DNA of 64,000 nucleotides. Source: Pseudodesulfovibrio nedwellii. Lineage in GTDB: Bacteria > Desulfobacterota > Desulfovibrionia > Desulfovibrionales > Desulfovibrionaceae. The position numbers and the translations under genes were made by a program. A model generated the notes under the pieces. It was not told where the DNA came from and made no database searches. It was given only the letters and a program-made list of their open reading frames with translations. Shown here one piece after another: positions 57,208 through 64,000 of this stretch. The DNA lies in NCBI RefSeq assembly GCF_027923765.1, contig NZ_AP026709.1, forward strand, positions 2,958,501-3,022,500. The letters are read 5' to 3'. Positions within the stretch are counted from its first letter, which is position 1. The number at the start of each line of letters is the position of its first letter.

Positions 57208-58404
57208 TTATTGTTGAGGGTTTAAATCATAAGGCGGCGTTTTGTGCCAGGGGGTTGTACTTTTGGCCATGTCCTGGCCGACTTTGAACAGTTTGGACAT
57301 ATAATTCGGGTCGAATAATTCGTTGGAATCCGCTTGAAACGTCGGCGGGATGAAGGCCAGATTGAAATCTGCGCCGTCCCGTTCCGCGACATAAAAGATT
57401 CTGTAGAGATCCCCGATACCTTGATTCCGGATCAGGCCGGTCAGGGACCGAGCGGCGATGTCGCCCAGATTGGGGTTTACCTGAATCGGTTTTGTGGTCA
57501 ATGCATCATTGCGGATAACATAGAGAATGATTTTTCGTGAGATTCCCAGTTTGTCGAGGTTCTTTTTCATGTGAACACTCGGCGGGTATGCGAAAACCTG
57601 ATTGGTGACGCCTCCGTCCACATGCATTTCTTCGTATTTTTTGCCGTCGATTTCAAGGGAGAAATACATTGGTGGAAATGCCACGGGAACGGAAGCCGAG
57701 GCCAGAATGACATCCCGAATAAGCTGGTGGGCTTTTTTTGTCTGGAATTGGGCGATGGCCCCTATATTCCAATAAACCGGGCGCATTTCGTCAAGGTTCG
57801 TCGTGCCGACGAACAGCCGTCGTCCTTTGCGATGTTCGGCGGCGATTTTGTTGATGATTTTTGTATTAACGTAGGTCTTCAACGCCCGCCGAAAAGAGTT
57901 CACGTTAAAGAGGCCGTCTCCCACAAGAGCAGAACCGATCGGACGGGCTTTTACAAGATTGATGGTGCTGAATGTTGTGTAGAGAAGCTTGAGCGTGGCA
58001 TCATATTCCGGCCCGAGAAAAGCGAAGGGGGCAATGAGCGCCCCGGTACTGACGCCGGTGACGAATGTGAAGTTTGGTCTGTCACCTCGAGACGTCCACC
58101 CCGTCAGAAATCCTGCACCAAACGCACCGTCCGCACCACCCCCGGATAAACTGAGCACAGTAAAATTACCGGTATTGCCCGTCGCCGCTTCCTGTGCAGC
58201 CCATTGAGCCAAAAGCAAGCGCATGGCCGCCTTTTCCGGCGCCGAGTCCCCATAAAATCGGATGTATTTATAATTCGGCAACTGCCCATCATGTAAAAGT
58301 CCTTCCGGCATGGGGGACCGTTTGCCGCTACAGCCAGCCAGTATCAACGCCAGGCATAGCAGAGCCGTGAAATGGAGAATGTGGTTTGTGCGTGTGACTT
58401 TCAT
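57208..58404 (-). CDS. patatin-like phospholipase lipoprotein
   Basis: 398 residues. Lipobox ILAGC puts the lipidated Cys at residue 25. Oxyanion loop SGGGADGAFGAGFL near 88, nucleophile Ser119 in GVSTGA, and the catalytic Asp in MHVDGGVTNQ near 270 make a complete patatin dyad. It should be a surface or periplasmic acyl hydrolase acting on membrane lipids. GTGAGG precedes the ATG. First gene of the run leading to mazG-like and queD. Confidence 0.9.
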   Translation of the reverse strand: MKVTRTNHILHFTALLCLALILAGCSGKRSPMPEGLLHDGQLPNYKYIRFYGDSAPEKAAMRLLLAQWAAQEAATGNTGNFTVLSLSGGGADGAFGAGFLTGWTSRGDRPNFTFVTGVSTGALIAPFAFLGPEYDATLKLLYTTFSTINLVKARPIGSALVGDGLFNVNSFRRALKTYVNTKIINKIAAEHRKGRRLFVGTTNLDEMRPVYWNIGAIAQFQTKKAHQLIRDVILASASVPVAFPPMYFSLEIDGKKYEEMHVDGGVTNQVFAYPPSVHMKKNLDKLGISRKIILYVIRNDALTTKPIQVNPNLGDIAARSLTGLIRNQGIGDLYRIFYVAERDGADFNLAFIPPTFQADSNELFDPNYMSKLFKVGQDMAKSTTPWHKTPPYDLNPQQ

Positions 58405-58478
58405 TAGTCCTCACCATTGCGCGGAGCGCACATAAAAAGTTTCGGAAGGTGAGAGGCCTTGGGGAAGGAGACGCATCC

Positions 58479-61400
58479 TTACTTCATGGCAGCCTGATGC
58501 TTCAAGGCATCGCCGTTTTGCCATTTTTCCACATCTTTCCAGAATTCGCGACTTGGGAAGATCTTCCAGCCATGGCCGAGTTTGAGCGTAACCACACTTT
58601 CTTTTGTGATGATCCCGAGAGTGACGTGCGTGTTGCCGGGATAGCGTTGTAGAATGGTTTTGAGCATATTCAGATGAGAATCCACGGCGCTTTTTTCACC
58701 GATCCAGAGCGGCACGGGTTTGTCTGAACCTTGAACCGCATCCGCCAGGAACATGACCTTGTCGGCTAGAATCTTGGCTGACTTGGGCGCCTCTTCCTGA
58801 CCAGGTTCTTCGCGAATGTCGATCTTGCCCTGAATCATGAGCGGGCGGTCCGCGTCGATAAGCTCGCGTGCGTCCGCATAGACCTTGGGCAACATGGTGA
58901 CTTCGCCGGATGTGGTCAGATCTTCGGCCACGCAGAATGCCATGGGGTCACCGCGCTTAGTAATGAACTGCTTGTAGTCCGGGATAATCACGGCCACGCG
59001 AACTTCTGTTCCGTTGGGAATATTTTTGCAGTCTTCAAGGGTGGAGGTGCGCAATCGAGCCAAGTCCTGACGATAGGCAAGCAGGGGGTGGCCTGACAGG
59101 AAGAAACCGAGCACCTCTTTTTCGAGGGTCAGCTTTTCCTTGTCGTCGAATTCTTCGATATCCGAACAGGTGGGCGAATGAGATGGGGCGTCTTGCCCGC
59201 CACCGCCGAGCATGTCCAACATGTTCAACATGCCGGAATCTTTTTCCTTGGCCTTTTTTTGACCGATGGCAACGGCCTTTTCAAGATCTTCAAGCAGGGC
59301 AGCACGGGAACAGTCGAAACAATCCAATGCGCCGGCTTTGATGAGCGATTCCAAGACTCGTTTGGTCACGCGGCGTAGATTCACCCGCTCGCAGAAGTCG
59401 AAGATATCTTTGAAAGGTCCGCCGTCGTTGCGTTCAACCACGATTTCGTTGATGGCCTCTTCGCCAACGTTTTTGATGGCGGCCATGGCATAGAGAATGT
59501 CGCCTTCAAGTACTGAGAATCGAGCATGCCCCGCGTTGATGTTGGGCTGCTTGACCGTGATCTCCATGTCGCGACATGCATTGATGTACATGATGATTTT
59601 TTCGGTGTTGTTCATTTCCGTGGACATGAGAGCGGCCATGAATTCAACCGGGAAGTGCGCCTTGAGATAGGCGGTGTGATAGGAAATGAGTGCGTAGGCG
59701 GCGGAGTGTGATTTGTTGAAACCGTATGCCGCAAATTTTTCCATGGTGTCGAAAATTTCGTTGGCGATCTTGTCGGGAATTTCATTTTCCCGTGACCCTT
59801 CAAGAAAACGGGAACGCTGTTTGGCCATCTCCTCGGCAATCTTTTTACCCATGGCACGTCGGAGCAGGTCACCTTCACCGAGTGAGTAGTTGGCAACAGT
59901 CATGGCGGTGGCCATAACCTGTTCCTGATATACCATAACGCCGTATGTGGGCTTGAGCGTGTCCTCCAGCGAAGGGTGCGGGTAGGTGACATCAATGTCG
60001 CCGTGTTTACGCATGATGAATTCATCAACCATGCTGACGCCGTGGGAACCGATCATGCCCAGCGGGCCGGGACGATAGAGCGCGAGCATGGCGACGATGT
60101 CTTCGAAGCAGTCAGGGCGTAGCATCCTGAGATATTTACGCATGCCTGATGATTCGACCTGAAAGATGCCGTCCGTGTCACCTTTGGCAAAAATGGCGAA
60201 GGTGTCGGGGTCGTCCAAATGCAGGGTGTCGAGGTCAGGCGCGTTTTTGCCCTGTTCGCGGATGATGTCCAGACAATCCTCGATAACAGTCATGGTGCGC
60301 AGGCCCAGAAAGTCGAACTTGATCAGGCCGACTTTTTCGACTTTTTTCATGTCGAACTGGGTCACGATTTCACCCTTCTTCCCTTTGTAGAGAGGAAGGT
60401 ATTCGACCATGGGTTTGTCCGAGATAACCACGCCCGCTGCATGAGTGGAGGCGTGTCGACATAACCCTTCGAGACGGGTGGAAATATCTATGAGTTTTGC
60501 GATTTTTGGGTCAGTGGCAACCATGTCGTCCAATTCCAACACAGCCTTGACCGCATTGGGGACGTTGATTTTGGCTTTTTCCACGCCGAGCAGTTTGGCC
60601 ATGAGGGCGGGGTCGTCCGGGATGAGTTTGGCGATACGGTCTGTTTCGCCGAAGGTCATGCCGAGTGCGCGACCAACGTCTTTAATAACCGCCTTGGTTT
60701 TCATGGTGCCGAAGGTAGTGATCTGCGCCACACGATCATGGCCGTACTTCTCGGCGCAGTATTTGACGACTTCGAGACGGCGGCGTTCGCAGAAGTCAAC
60801 GTCGATATCAGGCATGGATACACGTTCGACGTTCAGGAAACGCTCGAACAGCAGATCATACGGGAGGGGGTCGAGGTTGGTTATCTTGAGAGACCACGCC
60901 ACGATTGAACCGGCTGCAGAACCACGACCGGGGCCGACTGGGATGCGATTGTCCTTGGCCCAGTTGATGAAGTCCTGCACGATAAGGAAGTAGGCCGGGA
61001 ATCCCATTTCAACGATAACGCCGAGCTCGTAGTCCAGCCGATCCCAGTACCGTTTTTCGTCTACTTCATAGGTAATGGTATCCAATCGCCGTTTGAGACC
61101 TTCGCGGCAGAGCTTGTCGAATTCTTCGTCCATGTCCGATACACCTTCGGACAGCTCGTATTCAGGGAAATAGTAGTTACCCAACTCGATTTCGAGGTTG
61201 CACTGCTCGGCAATGCGCTGGGTGTTGAGGATGGCCTCGGGTACATGGGCGAATGCCTTTTCCATTTCTTCAGGCGTTTTGAAATACAATTCCTGCGTGT
61301 CCATCTTGAACCGCTTCTCTGCGTCCACAGTGGTCTGTGTCTGGATGCAGAGCAGGGTGTCATGCGCTTCGTAGTCCTCGGCTGTCAGGTAATGGCAGTC

Positions 61401-62021
61401 GTTGGTCGCGACCATGGGCAGACCAGTCTTTTCCGCGCATTTGATGAGCAATTCATTGAGTCGGGTCTGCTTGCCTATACCGTTGTCCTGCAATTCAAGA
61501 TAGAAGTTGCCGGGGAAGATGGACTCATAGGTCTTTGCCATCTCCACGCCTTCTTCCAGACCTTCGTTCATGAGTTTGCGCGGTATTTCACCTGCCAGAC
61601 AAGCGGACAGGGCGATGAGTCCTTCGGAGTGTTTTTTGAGCAAATTTTTGGAGACGCGTGGTTTGTAGTAGAACCCTTCCAGGTAGCCAGTTGTTACCAA
61701 TTTGGTCAGGTTCTGGTACCCTTTGCGGTTCTTAGCGAGTAGCACCAAATGGTAGCCGCCTCCTTTTTCCTTACGCTTGTGTGCGTCCTCATCGTCTATG
61801 TCACCGGGAGCCACATAGACTTCGCAGCCGATAATGGGCTTGATGCCCATCTCCATGGCTGCCATGTAAAAGGTCGCGGCTCCGAACATGGATCCGTGGT
61901 CGGTGATAGCCACGGCAGGCATGCCGAGGTCTTTGGATCGCGAAAGCAGATCCTTGATGCGGATTGCGCCGTCCAAGAGGCTGTACTCTGTATGGACGTG
62001 AAGATGAACGAATTCGGCCAC
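58479..62021 (-). CDS. dnaE: DNA polymerase III alpha subunit
   Basis: 1180 residues, normal DnaE1 length. Starts at a GTG with GGAG upstream. N-terminal PHP domain (FVHLHVHTEYSLLDG), catalytic aspartates in MPDIDVDFCERRR near residue 403 and RPGPLGMIGS near 660, helix-hairpin-helix region (FKDIFDFCERVNLRRVTKRV) and a C-terminal OB fold (VRVAVIIPDYKQFITKRGDP). The chromosomal replicase. Monocistronic on this evidence; its promoter lies in the 243 bases before the EAL gene. Confidence 0.96.
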   Translation of the reverse strand: MAEFVHLHVHTEYSLLDGAIRIKDLLSRSKDLGMPAVAITDHGSMFGAATFYMAAMEMGIKPIIGCEVYVAPGDIDDEDAHKRKEKGGGYHLVLLAKNRKGYQNLTKLVTTGYLEGFYYKPRVSKNLLKKHSEGLIALSACLAGEIPRKLMNEGLEEGVEMAKTYESIFPGNFYLELQDNGIGKQTRLNELLIKCAEKTGLPMVATNDCHYLTAEDYEAHDTLLCIQTQTTVDAEKRFKMDTQELYFKTPEEMEKAFAHVPEAILNTQRIAEQCNLEIELGNYYFPEYELSEGVSDMDEEFDKLCREGLKRRLDTITYEVDEKRYWDRLDYELGVIVEMGFPAYFLIVQDFINWAKDNRIPVGPGRGSAAGSIVAWSLKITNLDPLPYDLLFERFLNVERVSMPDIDVDFCERRRLEVVKYCAEKYGHDRVAQITTFGTMKTKAVIKDVGRALGMTFGETDRIAKLIPDDPALMAKLLGVEKAKINVPNAVKAVLELDDMVATDPKIAKLIDISTRLEGLCRHASTHAAGVVISDKPMVEYLPLYKGKKGEIVTQFDMKKVEKVGLIKFDFLGLRTMTVIEDCLDIIREQGKNAPDLDTLHLDDPDTFAIFAKGDTDGIFQVESSGMRKYLRMLRPDCFEDIVAMLALYRPGPLGMIGSHGVSMVDEFIMRKHGDIDVTYPHPSLEDTLKPTYGVMVYQEQVMATAMTVANYSLGEGDLLRRAMGKKIAEEMAKQRSRFLEGSRENEIPDKIANEIFDTMEKFAAYGFNKSHSAAYALISYHTAYLKAHFPVEFMAALMSTEMNNTEKIIMYINACRDMEITVKQPNINAGHARFSVLEGDILYAMAAIKNVGEEAINEIVVERNDGGPFKDIFDFCERVNLRRVTKRVLESLIKAGALDCFDCSRAALLEDLEKAVAIGQKKAKEKDSGMLNMLDMLGGGGQDAPSHSPTCSDIEEFDDKEKLTLEKEVLGFFLSGHPLLAYRQDLARLRTSTLEDCKNIPNGTEVRVAVIIPDYKQFITKRGDPMAFCVAEDLTTSGEVTMLPKVYADARELIDADRPLMIQGKIDIREEPGQEEAPKSAKILADKVMFLADAVQGSDKPVPLWIGEKSAVDSHLNMLKTILQRYPGNTHVTLGIITKESVVTLKLGHGWKIFPSREFWKDVEKWQNGDALKHQAAMK

Positions 62022-62264
62022 GGTGCTCCCTGTGGAAATGCGGTTTACTCAAGACCCCAAGGTATACTGGATTCCTTGCGGCTTTGGAAGAAGTGAACCG
62101 GTGATAGTTCATATTTTTGGTAACCGCTTGAAGTTGAATGTGATCCGGGAGTGTGTATTTGTGTTGTTAATCTTTATAGAGTGTTGACCGCGCAGGCCCC
62201 TGAAGGTACGTTCTCGTTTTGCGTTTAAGTAACTATTGTCAAAAAGGTTGAAAGGAGCGAGTGC
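62022..62264. other. divergent promoter region between dnaE and the EAL gene
   Basis: About 243 bases with start codons on both sides. It is moderately AT-rich. AAAGGAG upstream of 62265 is the ribosome site for the EAL gene. No convincing promoter pair, operator or RNA element was identified. Confidence 0.35.
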
Positions 62265-63500
62265 GTGGTGGAAAATATTTGTCCTCCTGTTGACGAGGAG
62301 GGGGTTCGAACAATCCTTGAATCCAAACGAGTAAATACGAATTTTCAGCCAGTTGTAGCTATCGCTTCCAAATCTATTATTGGTTTTGAGGCCTTTTCGC
62401 GTGTGACGGGCGATGATCGCTTTATTGATACCCGGATGTTGTTTCACAAGGATTTGAGCCCGGAACTTATGGTGGGCGTGGATCGGATGTGTCGTCGTAT
62501 GGCACTTGAGAAGTTCAAGCCGATTCATGACGCCCATAAGAAACTGCTTCTTGGCCTTAACGTTAATGTGGAGATCTTTCCGCATATCGATCCGAATAAC
62601 CTGACGTTGCCACGGCTGATTAAGGAGGCCGGGATTGATCCCGGTAATATTGTCCTTGAAGTTATGGATTTCGCGCCTGATAGGGATTTGGTGGCATACT
62701 ATTGCGAGCTTGTGCAGGGGTTGGGGTGTAAGTTTTGTCTGGATGGATGTGCTGTGGATGATTCGTTTAATTACGCCATTACCAAGATTAATCCTGATTT
62801 TATTAAGTTGGACAGGTCCTTTTTTGGCGAGGCCGAACAAACTGATTACTCGGCAAAAGCCCTGGATGCATTGCTTTCTGTCGCAGGCCATGTAGGAGCA
62901 TCGGTCATTGGTCGGGGGGTTGAAAGTGAATCCGAGTCTATTCGATTGCTTTTGGCCGGGGTCGATTTGCAGCAGGGCTATTACTATACAAGGAGCGAAG
63001 AGAGTCGCCCCGGAGATCCTGCCGGAAAATTCATGGAAAAGATTGTTGAGACTCATGACAAGTATTTTAAGGTGAAGAACAAGCTGGTCCTTCATAAAAA
63101 GCAACGGTTTGTTGAGGCTTTTAAAGACGTTTCTGCAATTTGTACCAAGCTTTCCAATATGTCGGAAGAATGGTTTGAGGATGGATGCAAGCGTTTGGTT
63201 CGTAAGGTTGAAGAGGTTATTTCCATCTTCGTGCTTGATGACCGGGGACGGCAGATAACCCGACGTATCTCAGCAGGAACTGTGCAACCGCCGCACCATC
63301 CTGATGCGATTATGGAAACAGGTACGGATCATTCCGTGGAAGATTATGTCCTTTATCTTGATATCGGCTATGAAAAGTTCGTTACTCCTCCGTTTGTCTC
63401 CCCGTTTACCGGAAAGCGATCGTGTTTGATCAGCAGGCCATTTTTTAATGTGCAAGGTTCTCGGTATATGGTTTGTGTGGAACTGCCTCACCCTGGCTAG
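62265..63500 (+). CDS. degenerate EAL-domain protein
   Basis: 411 residues from a GTG (62265; a second GTG three bases later also fits) with AAGGAG upstream. Residues 20-240 form an EAL barrel: FEAFSRVT replaces EALLR, LDGCAVDDS replaces LDDFGTG, VIGRGVES replaces VxAEGVE, while NVEIF, KLDRSFF and QGYYYTR are still recognisable. Loss of the DD pair's second Asp and of the AEGVE Glu predicts no c-di-GMP hydrolysis. Residues 255-411 are a sensor-like C-terminal domain ending in SPFTGKRSCLISRPFFN, like YkuI or Cache types. It may bind rather than degrade c-di-GMP. Confidence 0.82.
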   Translation: MVENICPPVDEEGVRTILESKRVNTNFQPVVAIASKSIIGFEAFSRVTGDDRFIDTRMLFHKDLSPELMVGVDRMCRRMALEKFKPIHDAHKKLLLGLNVNVEIFPHIDPNNLTLPRLIKEAGIDPGNIVLEVMDFAPDRDLVAYYCELVQGLGCKFCLDGCAVDDSFNYAITKINPDFIKLDRSFFGEAEQTDYSAKALDALLSVAGHVGASVIGRGVESESESIRLLLAGVDLQQGYYYTRSEESRPGDPAGKFMEKIVETHDKYFKVKNKLVLHKKQRFVEAFKDVSAICTKLSNMSEEWFEDGCKRLVRKVEEVISIFVLDDRGRQITRRISAGTVQPPHHPDAIMETGTDHSVEDYVLYLDIGYEKFVTPPFVSPFTGKRSCLISRPFFNVQGSRYMVCVELPHPG

Positions 63501-63562
63501 TTGACATTCCCCGGTGAAAGCGGTCCATTGTCAGTGATCGAAACGTCCAGCCGGGAGCCTTT

Positions 63563-64000
63563 GTGGAATCCTTCACCGACCTATCCGCCTATCTTTGGCA
63601 CCGTCTGCCACTGATCTTGCTTTTTGTTTGTGGTTATTTTGTCTATCAGCTTATGGCTGCAGCCCGAATTACGGACAGTTTTGTATCCTGGTCTTTGAAG
63701 AAGAGCCGGGGCCATGCGTCCTTTTTGATCCTGTATATCATTGCCGCATCCGCGGCCCTGTCTTCTTTTATTCCCAATACCATCACAGTGCTCACTTTGA
63801 TTCCGGTGCTTAAGAAGCTGGACAAGGATTTTGCAGAGCAGGGCGCCACAGGAATGACCACGGTACTTATGTGTGCGGTAATCTATGGTGCGGCCATCGG
63901 TGGCATGGGGTCCATGATTGGCTCACCTGCCAACGCCGTGCTGTTTGCTGCGCTGGATGTCTTTGAAATCGCTGGTCGTGAACAGATCACGTTTTTTAAC
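63563..64000 (+). CDS. 5' part of an SLC13-like/ion transporter superfamily permease (cut by window end)
   Basis: At least 146 residues from the GTG at 63563, with GGGAG six bases upstream. Helices at about residues 12-31 (RLPLILLFVCGYFVYQL), 53-75 (FLILYIIAASAALSSFIPNT) and 100-125 (TVLMCAVIYGAAIGGMGSMI). FIPNTITVLTLIPVL and IGGMGSMIGSPANAV recall the SNT and GTP loops of DASS (SLC13) carriers. Substrate unknown; the rest lies beyond 64000. Confidence 0.65.
   Translation, partial: MESFTDLSAYLWHRLPLILLFVCGYFVYQLMAAARITDSFVSWSLKKSRGHASFLILYIIAASAALSSFIPNTITVLTLIPVLKKLDKDFAEQGATGMTTVLMCAVIYGAAIGGMGSMIGSPANAVLFAALDVFEIAGREQITFFN

Noticed and set aside
62109..63104. 331-codon minus-strand ORF antisense to the EAL gene
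   Set aside because: Shadow ORF; rich in His/Asn/Ile with no domain pattern, and the plus-strand EAL frame is well supported.
1..64000. CRISPR array, prophage, IS element, integrase or toxin-antitoxin system
   Set aside because: No regularly spaced repeats, transposase, integrase, phage structural or Cas-like proteins, or paired small toxin-antitoxin genes were recognised on either strand.

Overview
The window looks like chromosomal DNA of a motile, Gram-negative sulfate-reducer of the Desulfovibrio/Pseudodesulfovibrio type. This is inferred from protein character and gene order (a FliQ-FliP-FliO-FliN-FliL-MotB-MotB-MotA block, paired XRE-cupin/acyl-CoA ligase genes, an ispDF fusion, many small intergenic hairpins), not from a database match. 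It is mostly core genome: I see no prophage, insertion sequence, CRISPR array or integrase.

Layout. 1-880: tail of a possible upstream gene, then a long non-coding repeat. 880-3119 (-): FetAB-type ABC exporter and a TPR protein. 3519-8277 (+): two successive modules of XRE-cupin regulator plus AMP-forming acyl-CoA ligase. 8350-12296 (-): small protein, rlmH, phosphoesterase, LonB-like protease. 12445-18319 (-): five exported or envelope proteins, including two related peptidoglycan-binding-type proteins each preceded by a glycine-rich exported protein, headed by a beta-propeller protein with one CxxCH site. 18456-23474 (-): flagellar export and stator genes. 23497-30927: PLP protein, Tat-exported HD protein, topA, rsmG, a methyltransferase divergent from a MarR regulator. 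31083-37185 (-): cysS, a membrane-anchored protein, ispDF, rnpB, a zinc-ribbon protein, a Nif3-like protein and tRNA-Met. 37352-40860: MATE exporter, AraC regulator, EamA transporter. 40974-44916: DRTGG protein, ADP-forming acyl-CoA synthetase, rnc. 45060-45989 (-): flagellin behind a good sigma-54-type promoter. 46228-47082: second copy of the long repeat. 47257-51453 (-): fliK-like, flgD, flgE, then 51586-58404 (-): two glycosyltransferases, a diguanylate cyclase, dtd, a small membrane protein, queD, a MazG-like protein and a patatin lipoprotein. 58479-62021 (-): dnaE. 62265-63500 (+): degenerate EAL protein. The window ends inside an ion-transporter-superfamily gene.

How it fits together. 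Flagellar genes lie in three blocks (export/stator, filament, hook), with c-di-GMP proteins (GGDEF, EAL) nearby. Ligase genes (two acyl-CoA ligases, an ADP-forming synthetase, a Pta-N-like protein) point to organic-acid activation.

The most interesting items are the ~0.8 kb repeat present twice, whose long imperfect hairpin carries a compensatory base-pair change between copies; the duplicated envelope module at 12.4-16.7 kb; palindromes around the marR promoter; and several enzymes with altered active-site motifs (EAL, LonB-like AAA).
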